Positions 21,471-32,800 of a DNA stretch of 64,000 bases are shown here, one piece after another (the stretch's first letter is position 1; each line of letters opens with the position of its first letter). Under the pieces are notes generated by a model that was not told the DNA's origin, made no database searches, and worked only from the letters and a program-made list of their open reading frames with translations. This DNA is from Lindgomyces ingoldianus (taxonomy: Eukaryota; Ascomycota; Dothideomycetes; Pleosporales; Lindgomycetaceae). The stretch covers positions 524,505 to 588,504 of the forward strand of contig NW_022985178.1 of the NCBI RefSeq assembly GCF_010093535.1, written 5' to 3'. Both the position numbers and the translations under genes were made by a program.

Positions 21471-23770
21471 TCATCCGAGGAAAGCAAATCGTCCCAGGTC
21501 TAGCGTTGGCTTGTGTGGGGAGTTACCCTCCTCTTCGCTGTCGGGGACTAGTAGATCTTCACTCCCCTTGACCTCTACCTCGCGGGATGATGCTGGTGTG
21601 GGCTTGGGTTTCTCTGGGCTCTCAATATCGCTGGCTGCAACAACCACTTCGGTTTCCATGGCTGCCCAAGCCGAATCTTCAAGTTCGTTAGATTCGCCGT
21701 TGAGCTCAGCCGCCTTTAAAGGGTTCGATTCAGAACACGGGTCCTGTGAGGCATGTGTTGTTGGTTGGGATATACTAGCTGCCGGTCCGGAGGTAGACCG
21801 TAGTAGGGTACTACCTCGAGGGCCCTTCGACAGCCAAGAACGTTCGGATGCGACAGACGAGGAGCGATACGAGAATCTCGAACGAAGATCCTTCACCTGT
21901 GCGGAGAGAGCTGCACTAAAAACCGAATGCTCTTCAGATTCACGTGCAGGGCTACTACAGGAAGTAGCAGGCGTGAGAATCCCGGAAATATCCTGTGACA
22001 TCTCGGTAATGCTTCTGGAAAGCGTGGTGGACTGCGAATCGCTGTTCACGCTAGATTGAAAGTCGTCCTTGAAAACCGCTACCTTCTCCTTTCGAAAAGA
22101 GGGGACTTCATCGAGGTCTGCTAGTTCGGCCATTGCCTCTTCAATGGAATCATCGGACCATAGTTCGAAATTTTGATCTTGGCTCTTCTTGCTCTTGTTT
22201 ATTGATGGGCTCGGGTCCGGCTTTGAGGAATTGAAGAATCTGCTTCGCGTGATTTCGGGCTTGTCAGAGTCTCTGTCAAGGGTACCGAATGCACCGTCAG
22301 AGCACAGCCGCTGCCTCTTTGAGGGATGCGGTGCGGATGCTCTTCTCGCGAATGAGTCTGATGTGGCCCGCCTTGGTGGCTGAGGAGCAGTCCTTGGGAA
22401 GGAAGACCGCTGTTGTGACTGCGGGTGCGACTGTGGAGCTAGGACTGCCGCCCATCCACCACCATTTAGTTGTTGCTGTTGTAAAAGGGCTTGCTGACTC
22501 GGCGATGGAGTGAAGCTGTTTGGATCCAGCTCAGCCAAGGGCGTGCGCCTTGGCCTGAAAAAGGTATCGATTGGTTTTGTCTGCTTTAGGTCTGGAGTTT
22601 GGGTTATAGAAGGTGTCCTAGAAGCGGGCCTCAGTGGTTTAGACTTTGACCTGTCTTTCTGTGCGACAATAATGGGTTCCTTGGTGTGAGGGTGCAGGTC
22701 ACCTCGCGATACGCCGAATGCTACGTTCGGCGGGACTTCTTTGCCGATATATGGCATCTCATCAATGTCAACCCCAGAATCCGGGACTGTCAGATTGACG
22801 AGTTGGTTGGAACGCGGACAGAAAACCCATTGGTAGAGAAAAGTGTTCTCTGCCTGATTAAAAGCTTCCATGTAGCCAGGGGGCACTTTTAACTGACCCT
22901 CGAACTGCGCTGCTCGTACAAGCCGTTCCACTGTCTTGTGCTTTCGTAACATCCGGTAAGCGGTCTTCAGTCCCATCTTGCCTATGCCGGGAAGATAGTC
23001 ACAACCACTCAAGATAGCCATTCGTCTGAAATCAGTATCGGACCATCCTACCAGGCTAACTTCCCTACACGCCGTGAAGTGGTTCCGGTTCACCTCGACA
23101 CATTCTCCATACTTGTCTAGCTTTGTGATCAGACATTTAGCACCGAAAACGAGCAAGTCCGAGTCTTCGGATAGGATTCCGTTTATGATACCCTGGCGCT
23201 CGAGATAGGCCAATTGTGAGTCTGCTTCATAAGGCGCTACGATGTACTGGATATTGTGGTGCTTTAGTTCCTCAATCAGAAGACGGGCCATTTCTGGAGT
23301 CACATCGACGGCCTTCTGCAACTCCAAATGTGCTTGTGATGCCTTTCCCATTTTGAGCAACTCCAGTCCAACTCGTCTAGCCTCTTTCCGTCGTTCTGCC
23401 CTCTCCTTCTCGGTCCCGGCCTTGCTGGGGAGGTAGTCTCCATCGAAAACGAGATAAGGTGTGATTCCGAAATGGACAAGCATTCGTACTCGATTCATGG
23501 CAAAGTCGACAAATCTGGTAATCGATGAGTGTGTAATTGGTTGAATTGGGAGATCACAACGCACTTGGTTGTCGGCTTATCTAACGCGAGATCGATAACA
23601 CAGGACGCAGTCCCTCGATGGAGCCATCCGTAGGCATCAACACCAATAGTCTGGCCGGCATATTTCTTGAGACTGCCCGGCTTGTGAATCGACTTCAACA
23701 GCGGCAATAGCCCTTCAAAAATCAGCGTAGGGGAGTCCAGTGTGGAATGATACGTACCGGAAATGCCCAT
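21471..23770 (-). CDS. exo1: Exonuclease 1 (5'-3' exonuclease/flap endonuclease, XPG/FEN1 superfamily)
   Basis: Nuclear 5'-3' exonuclease for mismatch repair, double-strand-break end resection and replication. Three exons: 23770-23758, 23712-23565 and 23514-21471; 734 aa. Exon 1 is 13 nt and codes MGISG once joined; the 45-bp first intron has a CTGAT branch site. The N domain (1-99) and I domain (about 130-240) are complete. All seven metal-binding acids sit at the same numbers as in human EXO1: D30, D78 (FDGD), E150 and D152 (EADSQLAYL), D171 and D173 (EDSDLLVFG), D225 (GCDYLPGIGKMGLKTA, helix-hairpin region). Beyond about 320 the chain is low-complexity and Ser/Pro-rich, with a TKPIDTFF element resembling a PCNA-interacting peptide, the RRTPLAELDPN stretch and an acidic DSEEE tail. 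It is divergent with TMA16. Confidence 0.95.
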
Positions 23771-24096
23771 TTTGCACCCTCCTTCGGACCACAACGCGCC
23801 GAAACAATGCTCTTAGGATGCTGCTATTGTGTCATTATGGGATTGAGATGGCAAGATGATAGAAGAAGAGTCTCCAGGAACTATTGCAACAAGCTAATTG
23901 CGTAACAGGGGCGGTGATCAAAGCAAAGTAGTGGTCGCTGGTGAGGACCTGTGCGACGCGTAAACTGCAAGGCAAAGGCTGGGGACGCGACGAGGAGGTC
24001 GGAGTCGTTTCCCCGAAACGCCGACCCGCCGACCTCCCCACTGAAATTTCCAACTCCGACCCCAAGAAATCTTCACACTCCCAAGGAAAAGTCCCG
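23771..24096. promoter_or_regulatory. Shared EXO1/TMA16 promoter with ACGCG boxes
   Basis: 326 bp between divergent start codons. It contains a perfect ACGCGT palindrome at 23956-23961, an ACGCGA at 23985-23990 and an ACGCG at 23794-23798. ACGCGT is the MluI cell-cycle box bound by MBF (Mbp1/Swi6-type) in yeasts, which drives G1/S expression of replication and repair genes; that would suit EXO1. Binding in this species is inferred, not shown. Confidence 0.55.
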
Positions 24097-24690
24097 ATGG
24101 TTAGCAATCGCTTCAGCAAAGTGCAAAAGCACATCACGAAAAAGAAGGGGAAGAATGCGTCTCTGCATGAGAATAGCCGAGATACGCGCCGGCTTCAGAG
24201 CGCGGCTGGGAGAGACGACAAGCTAAATCGGCTTGCTGCTGTGCGCGAACAGCAGAATCGGCCATACTGTATGGAATACGGATTGAAGGGAGACCGGGAA
24301 GCCTAGCTAATGGTTTTTCCAGTGATGAGGATCAAATTCTTTCAATCTGCTGCTGCCAAGCACGACACAAGCTTCACCATATCCGAAATCCAGACCCTAA
24401 TTAACGCCTATCTACACCGAGACGACGAAGAATTGGCCGCTTTGAAGGCACAGCGTCGAGTCGGTAGGCCTCCAAGTACGCGCGAGACTCTCTTGAAACA
24501 GAGCCAGAACAGCGAACAAGGCGAATATGCATCCGGGTTCTGGTTGCCGGATTTCGAAGATAGCGAAAACCTCAAGGCCCTAGCCAACTGGAACGGACAA
24601 TGGTCAAGCCTGAGTACATTGAAGTTCGTCCGGCTCGCAGCAGACGGGGCCAGGCGGGAGTCGAGCTTTCCCCCAAAAGGATTGTCATGA
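24097..24690 (+). CDS. tma16: TMA16-like translation-machinery-associated protein
   Basis: Small basic protein of the TMA16 family, which in yeast associates with pre-60S ribosomes in the nucleus/nucleolus. Two exons, 24097-24268 and 24323-24690, give 179 aa; the 54-bp intron joins NRPY to LMRIKFFQ. Seen: VSNRFSKVQKHITKKKG and SLHENSRDTRRL at the N-terminus, RDDKL, then RRVGRPPSTRE, GFWLPDFEDSENLKALANWNG and LSTLKFVR. These segments and their order are what I know of the family, and the length fits. Other upstream ATGs exist in frame, but the start at 24097 gives the family's usual N-terminus. It shares a promoter region with EXO1. Confidence 0.88.
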
Positions 24691-25847
24691 GAAAGTGGTT
24701 TCCGAAACGTGCCTAGCCCCAATGATTGCTGGTTGGGAAAGCCCTCTCCGTTGGATATATAGAGTTGCACAACTCCCCTGACTGTCCTTGCTATGCTTTG
24801 TACTCTTCTCATTATGAAGCTTCCAAAACCAAAATGGGCGAACTTAGCGCAACAAAGGAGCTCCTTCTGGGTATGGTATCCAACGTCTTCACCTCGCTTC
24901 CACCTCTAACCAAGCTACAGCAAATGCCCCCTTCCTTTACGGTGGTGATTAAATCTACCCATACTGACCATTCTCAACCCAAGGATGGCCATCTCAAGGC
25001 CTCCCTGGTTTCGTAATTCACGAACGAATTCAGGAAGTCCTACTTCGGCAAAATATTGCACACCCACCTCAGGATGGGATCCACTTATTCCCTCACTTTG
25101 GAAAACCCACCCGGGAATTTGGCAATGCTTGTAGCTAGGGCTTTCGGTAGCTGCTTTTCTTTGCCTTAATATTCGAATGTGTTAGTAGGACGATGCAAAT
25201 GGATTTTGTTCAAGCATACAAAATGAAGGCCAGGGATCAGATGCGGAAAATCTAGCTTTCGAAACTGCGCTCTATAGAGAAGAGGAGCAAGGTTGAGGGA
25301 AGTGATTGTTGAATAGCGGGAATGAGTAGACTGAGGTTTGGGGGAATATGAGGGTAGGAAATCTGAGTCCACGTCGTTTCAATTCACTATAGTCACCTTT
25401 GTCTCTTGCTACTCGATATCTCACGTAGTCATGAATAGGTTTTTCCTGAAACCATCAGCCGTTTTCAACAGTCCTCGAACAGCGGTATCTTCATAGTCTT
25501 CATGGGGGTTTATGTCGGCATACTTCTTTTCCATACATATACACCCCTCTGCTCACAGTTCCATATAGCCTCGCAAACTCTGCGTTTAATATAAAAATTG
25601 ATGTCATCCACCCATATCCCCCGATTTGTCCCCAATATACGTCGTACATTACCACCCAAGCTTTCCTCGCAGATGCCTTATATGAGTTAGGTAAAAGCTC
25701 GAAGCTCTGTTTCTAAGTTGCCCTCCATCGCGTTTCGCACCGTCAAGTCTCCAACGCGCAAAATGAGCGAATACTTGACCTAGAGAAAGTGCATCATCGT
25801 CAATGCCTCTGCTTCCCTTTCTTCTTGCGTCCAACTGATAGATCTAG
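24691..25847. other. Region downstream of TMA16 without a clear gene
   Basis: Contains the TMA16 3' end and short open stretches (24726-25016 and about 24965-25135 on the plus strand) with no recognisable domain. A decayed gene is possible but unsupported. Confidence 0.35.
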
Positions 25848-26175
25848 AGTAAATCCCAAGTCCCTTCACGGAAACCATCAGGACTCCAACATCGTGTTGC
25901 ACATGGGTGGTACTCCTGGGGCGAATTCCGTAGCGAAAGTCTCCTGGTCTCCTACGAGATGTGCGACAACCCAACGGATATGTCCGACGGTATGTTGATG
26001 CGGAGCCAACCATCCACTAATCCTTACCAAACCCATGATGCGGTGATGTATGAGTTGTATGTTAGAATGATGGAAGATATTAAAGATTTGGGTAAGTAAA
26101 TCTTGTTTGGGTACTTTTCGATAGATCAAACTAGGCACAAGGCTAATGGTGGCTTCATGGGGTAGGGAATATTAA
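25848..26175 (+). pseudogene. Possible exons of an unrecognised gene
   Basis: A plus-strand frame open from 25848 reads HGWYSWGEF, then VSYEMCDNPTDMSDGML and THDAVMYELYVRMMEDIKD. It ends at a strong donor (g/gtaagt at 26092). A 43-bp intron with acceptor ctag at 26134 would join it in phase to a last exon ending GREY and TAA at 26173-26175. The amino-acid composition looks coding, but no start codon or upstream exon was found and I do not recognise the family. It could be the 3' end of a decayed gene. Confidence 0.35.
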
Positions 26176-26679
26176 GGTTAGAAAAAATGCTCGTTAGTGT
26201 CCAGGTACTGAAGGGGTAGTGCGCTGGATGAACGTTTTGCATTGATAACAAGGCCCTTGGGCAGCGCAAGTTGTAGGTTTATCTAGAAGCGATATTGGTC
26301 CGTTCACTGAGAAAATCCAGATTCGGGAACTGGAACGTAGGTCGATAAAGTTTTGGCCATTATAGAGAGCTGCGGGTACAATGGTTGATAGAAATTTAGA
26401 GGATTGCTACATCATCCTATCACATCACCAGTCAACTGCACTATGCTAGCAAGCCGCGAGAGCAATGTTTTAGGTTGTTTAAATGCAATGGTCTTGCGCG
26501 CAATGCACTTTCCCCTCACAAATCTCATAGAAATGCTAGTCACTGCACATACTGCCCTATATAATCAACTACAACGCTTTCTACTGTACGTGAAGCTTTT
26601 TAAATGTATAGATAGAGCCTACCCTACTAATTTAACAGAGTTTTAGATTATAGATCTAACTGCAGGCCTCTTACAGGCC
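26176..26679. other. AT-rich spacer
   Basis: About 500 bp between the possible exon pair and a transposon insertion. No gene supported. The frame at 26404-26646 has no recognisable motif. Confidence 0.4.
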
Positions 26680-26687
26680 CTTTAGGG

Positions 26688-27533
26688 TAGAGTTGGCAAC
26701 AATCAAGTCGACTTGATAACTTGACTTGATTGACTTGATTAATAGCCGTCAATCAAGTCAATCAGCCAGGCGAAATTTACCAAGTCAATCAAGCAAATCG
26801 TGCCTGCTTAATTAACTTAATTAACAGACTTAAATCCCTAGGATCTTAGGTTTACTGGGGGATACAGGATCCTTTAGTGTGCGGGAGTAGTGAATATAGT
26901 ATGAGGCAGCTCGGCTTTAAGGGACTTTAGAGTCGTGATAGTTGCCTAACTAGGCTTAGCGCCATATATCTGAAATTCCTCAACTTCTACCGCCCACCAA
27001 CTTACCTGCCTCTACCACGTATACAAAGGCTGGCTAGACGACTGCCACCTTGGCTTTCAACGCTTGTGGGCAGAGTTTAAAGACGCCGCCTCTCCCGTCA
27101 GTACTCCAGAGCCTCCGCCGAAGAAGGCACGTACAGGGCCAGCTGGGAGCCGGTCAGATTTTATGAGAGCTGCCCTACAAGGTGACGACGCCCGCCCAAT
27201 TGCGCGCAAACAGGGACTCCTCTAGTACAGGTGACTTGATTATCCAGCGCTCGAACTCATCGCGGCGATAGGTTTGGAAGCGCCTTAGCTTGAAGCCTAC
27301 AAAGTTAGCAAAAAGTCCACGTAGTGACGCCATCTCTCCCGAAGACCTGGAGACCATCTACAAGATATACGGCGGTTGATTCACTACGTAATCTATCAAT
27401 CAAGTCAATCATGTCAATCAAGTTAAGCCTCATTTGTGCCATCAAGTCAATCAAGTCAATCAAAACGTGCCAGATCCGTCAATCAATCAAGCAATTCACC
27501 CCGACTTGATTGACTTGATTGTTGCCAACTCTG
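26688..27533. mobile_element. Non-autonomous hAT-like DNA transposon, 846 bp
   Basis: The ends are inverted repeats: the left end starts tAGAGTTGGCAACAATCAAGT and the right end, read in reverse, starts cAGAGTTGGCAACAATCAAGT, at least 21 matching bases after a first-base difference. Exact 8-bp duplications ctttaggg flank it at 26680-26687 and 27534-27541. An 8-bp duplication and termini of the C/TAG type are characteristic of the hAT superfamily. Inside both ends the nonamer tcaatcaag and its complement are repeated many times, as in subterminal transposase-binding arrays. The core contains only short open stretches (for example around 27005-27220) and no complete transposase. The intact duplication suggests a fairly recent insertion. 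Confidence 0.85.
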
Positions 27534-27541
27534 CTTTAGGG

Positions 27542-28080
27542 TATGCGCTTTATAAAAGCGCGCATTCTTAATCTAGAGGCCTTACTACTAGCCTCCTCCT
27601 ACTTAAAGCACAGCTAGAAAATTGTTTATTGTTATTCTATTGCATATTATCTCCTTATGCTTAGCGTTCTTATCCTAGAAGCTATTACTTGCTTACGCGC
27701 TAGCTGTAGTGCTGTCTATGCAATCTATTAGAACTTATAAAGTATAATACTATTACAGCCCTGCATGTGCAGCAATTAGAGCGTCCTCTAAGACTTACCC
27801 TAGCTAACAAAGAGGCTCTGTTTAATAAGTTTATTACACATAGCCAGATGTACTAAGACAAGATAAAGTAGTAGTTATTTATAAAGCGTAAAGTTTATTA
27901 TAATATAGTAATAATAATTATAAGGATCTTTACTATATTTAACTAATAGTAGTTTAATAGCTATTGTATTTTAGCTCTCTTTTTTTAACATCCTAGAGAT
28001 ATTTAATTAATTAATAAGCACTATAACGTACACTACAGACGAGTTGCTCACACACCTAAGTTGCTTACTTTTACTAAAAC
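27542..28080. other. Very AT-rich decayed sequence
   Basis: Dominated by TA, TTA and ATA runs with no usable frame. The composition is typical of fungal repeats mutated by RIP, although no RIP index was calculated. Confidence 0.45.
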
Positions 28081-28549
28081 TGTAACGATTCGCTTGAATC
28101 GTTCTATTCAAAGTTACCTGGGGAACCTTATATCCGAAGGTTCCTCGTATCTGCTCCGATCCTGCCCTGCCCCCTGCTGTACCTGTGAGAGCACTGTGAA
28201 GCAGGAAGCATGAAGCGCAGAAGGGGGTACAGGATAGTATTGATAGACGAATCCTTGAGGAGACTCAGGGGTTCGTGAGAGTATATATATATATGTGCCC
28301 AAGGCCGGGCCGAGGGCTCTCCGGGGAGAGTCCGAGACATGTCCAAGTTAACCGTGACAGTACCCATATTCCCCCAAGTATTTAGTCGCACCTCTCCCCT
28401 TAGCTAGCTTAGTAGTTTTCTGATATCCTTTGTACAAGGCCTATAGGTGTTAATGGCATTCCCAGATTTCTGAGTCCCCACGCACTCCCATATGCCTCTG
28501 AGTGGATTCATACCGCATTCGGACCCATTGTCTTGCCTGTGCCGTTACA
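28081..28549 (+). repeat. LTR-like unit, 469 bp
   Basis: Starts TGTAACG and ends CGTTACA, a 7-bp perfect terminal inverted repeat of the TG...CA form usual for LTRs. The first 5 bases either side (aaaac and gtgta) do not match, so no target duplication is visible. A diverged, shortened copy in the opposite orientation follows at once, so the unit is one arm of a large imperfect palindrome. Confidence 0.55.
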
Positions 28550-28798
28550 GTGTAAATCCACTTAGAGGCATATAGAAGTGCGTAGGGACTTAGAAACCTA
28601 GAAATTCTGTTAACATCAATAAGCCTTGTGTAAAAGAATATTAGAAAACTTCTAAGCTAGCTAAGAGGAGAGGTGCAGCTAAATACTTAGAGATAGGGGT
28701 AGCGCAGGGGGGAGGGCAGGGTCGGGGCAGATACGCGGAACCTTTAGATATAGGTTTGTTAGGTAACTTTAAATGGAACGATTCATGCGAATTGTTAC
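28550..28798 (-). repeat. Inverted, internally deleted copy of the LTR-like unit
   Basis: Read on the minus strand from 28798, it begins cgtaacaattcgcatgaatc and follows the left arm (tgtaacgattcgcttgaatc). It shares the AAAGTTACCT, GGTTCC.CGTATCTGC and ATATGCCTCT.AGTGGAT segments in the same order. About 200 bp present in the left arm (near 28150-28350) are missing. The two arms abut without a spacer. Confidence 0.6.
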
Positions 28799-29852
28799 GC
28801 CTACATAACTTAACAAGCTTTTAGTAGTGCGCAGCCTACACTTCTGTCTTCTCTAATTAAGCCTTTAAACTACTTGCAGGTGCTTTTTTTTGTAATAAAT
28901 AGATTTAGTAACGCAGGGCGTTTAGTAGAAGCTTTAGCAGGTGCTTTTAGAGGAGCTAGAGTTAACGCAGCACACGTGCTACCTTGCGCAACTCTACTAG
29001 CCCTCCTACCGCGTACAGTGTTCCTACTGCGAAGAGCTAGTGCTAGAGTACTTGAAGCGCGCTTTTTAAATATAATAATACTCTAACTATTACTTCCTTA
29101 TTTATTATAAGTTAACTAATAAGTAGCAGGAGGGTTTCTAGCTATCTGTTTATGTTAATAATAAAAGTAAGTAATTTAGGGTATAATTAGCAGTAACTAC
29201 TCTAAAAATCAGTTAGATAGGGCAAATAGAGCCTATTAAAAAGCCTTACTTACTATACAACATCCTTCTCCTATTAGGCGGATTATATGGAGCGATATGT
29301 ACAGTGACCTGCATTTCTATGAGATTTGTGAGGGGAAAGTTGCTCCTTAGAATTGCCAAGAATCCAGAGAATTTCGCACACGCATGCCCAGGGCATAGAC
29401 TTCACCCTTTAGCCCTTAATTGCAGGATCTAAACGAAGCATAACTTTATCTAGGATTCATAAACTAACGCAAAGCACCTGTTCTAGACACAGCTTATCTC
29501 AAATGTCTCACTCCACAAAGCTTCCGGCTAAGTTCGCTAGAGTTGCGCTAACTTTCTTAGACTTCTGCAACTTTTTGTAGCCAATTAGATGTTGCAACTG
29601 TCAGAAAAGCCCGAATTACAAGTTGACCTGCACGCGCCTGATTGCCCAGAAAGTTGCTGCGCCGCTCGTTGCTGACAAGCAATCCATTGCCATCCACAGT
29701 ATATCATGATACTAAGGACGACTTCGAAGCCCGATTCTTCAGTACATTCACTGCACTGCCTCCTGCCTTACATCTGCCCTTCCTGAAGATAGTTGCCTAT
29801 TCCAGGGCGTGACCCTGAAAACAGATCGTAAAATCCGGTCACCCACGACAAG
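28799..29852. other. AT-rich spacer and ABC transporter promoter
   Basis: The first part (to about 29280) is AT-rich repeat-like sequence without a gene. The last 500 bp are more balanced and should hold the ABC transporter promoter. A short plus-strand frame at 28874-29086 has no recognisable features. Confidence 0.4.
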
Positions 29853-32800
29853 ATGCCGTTTTTATCGACAGCAGAAGAAAGCTTGTTCCAACTGAATTCA
29901 GCCCAGTTCGACTTCAACGTTGAATTCGAGCAGCTGTTCTTCTCCATCATTCCATCAACCGTATTCATTGTTGCGTCACTATGGCGAATGGTCTCCCAGT
30001 TCCAGAAGCCTACTGTGGTGAACGCCCCCGTATTTCGTCTAATCAAACTGGTATGCTACTACATCTATGTTTCTCCTTGATTTACTGAATGAGCTACTTA
30101 GGGCGCTATCTTAGCCTATGCCGGGCTCGAACTTTCACTTGTCATCGTAATGGCTGTGGGCTCACTCCAGGCCACTCGCCTCTTCGTAGCTGCCTCCACA
30201 TTGAAACTTGTCGCAGCGTCAGTAATGGTGTTTCTAAGCTTTGTAGATCATAGCAAAAGCCGAAGGCCATCAGTCCTGCTTAGCAGCTACGTCGTGCTTA
30301 CGCTGCTACTTGACGCAGCGCAGGCCAGAACGCTGTTTTTGTTATCAGATAGAGGAATTGAAATTGCTTGGAGCAGCATATTTGTTACCGCACTCAGTCT
30401 TAAATGTGGCATTTTATTTTTAGAAGCCCAGGGAAAGTCAAAATGGATAAATTGGGACCAAAAGGAGCACAGTCCTGAAGAGACAAGTGGGATCTTTTCA
30501 CTCGGCGTTTTCTTCTGGCTCAACAAGATTTTCTTAAGGGGGTACAGGCAGATCTTGACAATCAAGGACCTTTACCCGCTCGACAGTGAGATGCAGGGCG
30601 AGTTGCTCCACCAGCAATTTCAAAGACAAATGGAATGTTCTAAATTAAGAGGAGATAGATTTGGGCTCTTAAAGGCGTTGATCTCTACGCTCAAAGGACG
30701 ACTACTACTTCCAGTTCTTCCAAGGCTAGCGCAGCTTGGTTTTCAAATATGCCAGCCATTCTTCATCGAAAATCTGGTGGAGTATTTAGGGAGGCCTGAA
30801 GGTGTCGAAGAGAACATTGGCTACGGCTTCATTGGTGCGAGTGTACTTATTTATTCGGGTATAGCCATCTCCGTGGCTCTTTGTTGGTGAGTACAAATGC
30901 TTTACCTTTCTAGGATTCTATCGGTCGTTGACTTGACCTCGAAGGTATTTTCATCATAGGACTCGTATCATGACGAGAGCAATCTTGGTGACCGAGATAT
31001 ACAACAAAGCGACTCAAGTCCACATTGGAGCTGGCGACAATAGCGCTGCTGTAACGTTGATGAGCACAGACATTGAGCGAATCATCTACGGTATGAGGAC
31101 CTTACACGATGTTTGGGCTTGTGTTCTCCAAGTTGCTATTGCCGGGTGCATGGCATTCCGCCATCTCGGCCCAATATTTGCGGTGAGCATGGGAGTTGTC
31201 ATAATTTGCACGGCTTGCTTGGGATATCTCCTCAAGTTTACTGGAAGTGCGCAGAGAGCCTGGATGCTGAAAGTTGAGAAGCGAGTCGGCATGACTGCAA
31301 CAGTCATCGCCGGCATGAGAAACTTGAAATTATCTGGACTATCGACTGCAGCTAGCGACTTTTTGCAGCAGCTTCGGACCGAAGAGCTAGTAGCCGGATC
31401 GACTTTTCGAAAGATTACTATTCTGGCCGCTTTGTTCGGATTCGTTCCGTTTTTCCTTAGTCCGGCACTGACTTTCGCCTTCGCTCAGAGGCAGTTGGAT
31501 GCCGCTAGAATATTTTCTAGTCTATCATGGCTTCTCCTGCTAACCAACCCCCTGGGACAGATATTTCAGGCTATACCCCAGATAACTGCTGGTTTGGTCT
31601 GCATCGGTCGCATACAAACTTTCTTGAAGTCTGAAAGCAACGTCGATTATCGTCGACTTTCCAACCCCGGTCGAGAGGGTTCAGAGAAAGCACCGACTGT
31701 TCATGATACCGAATCAAGGTTCAGTAATCTATTTATTATCAGAGATGGCAAGTTCGGCTGGGAACGAGATAAGCCCGTACTCAAAGACGTCAACGTTGAA
31801 ATCCCAAAGTCTTCGCTCACCATGGTTGTTGGACCCGTCGGATCAGGGAAGTCTACATTTTGCAAGGCTCTGCTAGGCGAACTTATCTACAGCGAAGGCA
31901 GTGTAGAGCTCAGTGAGAGGGTTCACCACGTCGGATTCTGTGAGCAAACTGCATTCCTTTTCAATGGATCTATCCGTGAGAACATTGTTGGTTATTCCCT
32001 GTTCGATCAAGACAGATACTCCGAGATTATCGATGCAACGGCTTTGAGCGTGGATCTTACGTTGCTCCCGCAAGGCGACCATACCATTATCGGATCTGAT
32101 GGTATTACCCTTTCCGGGGGTCAAAAGCAACGCGTATCGCTCGCGCGAGCTCTGTACCTTCAAGCTGATTTACTCGTCCTTGATGATGTCTTTAGCGGTC
32201 TAGACGCGGATACCGAAACGCATGTCTTCGAAGAAGTATTTGGACCGCGTGGGATTCTCGCGCATCGACACTCGACGGTTGTGCTATGTACGCACAGCAT
32301 AAGACACTTACATACGGCTGATCACATCATAGCTCTGGGAAATGAAACAGTTATCGAAAAAGGAAGCTTCAAAGATCTCATGGAAAGCGCAGGTTATGTA
32401 CAGAGTCTTGGCCTGACAAGCTCTGATAGCGAAACTTCGTCTCAAGATAAGATATTAGAAGGGGAAGCGTCCAACCCGAAGCCCAGATACGGTGTCATCA
32501 AACCACAAAGTGAGATATCTAGTCTTATGTCAAACGCTGATCAGGCGCGACAAATGGGAGACAAGACGATCTACAAGAAATATGTCAAGGCAATGGGGAT
32601 CCCTGCAGCGGCATCTGCTTTGGGCTTTGCCGTTCTTTGGGGTTTCTTTACCAATTTTCCAACAGTCTGTAAGTCAGCAGCATCTCAGGTGAATTTGGGA
32701 TTGCAGACACCTCTAGAAATTGAAGCGTCTGTGAAAGGCTCTTTTGGTCACGTATACGTTTTACTTCTTACTAATATCGCCCGATATAGGGCTAAACTAC

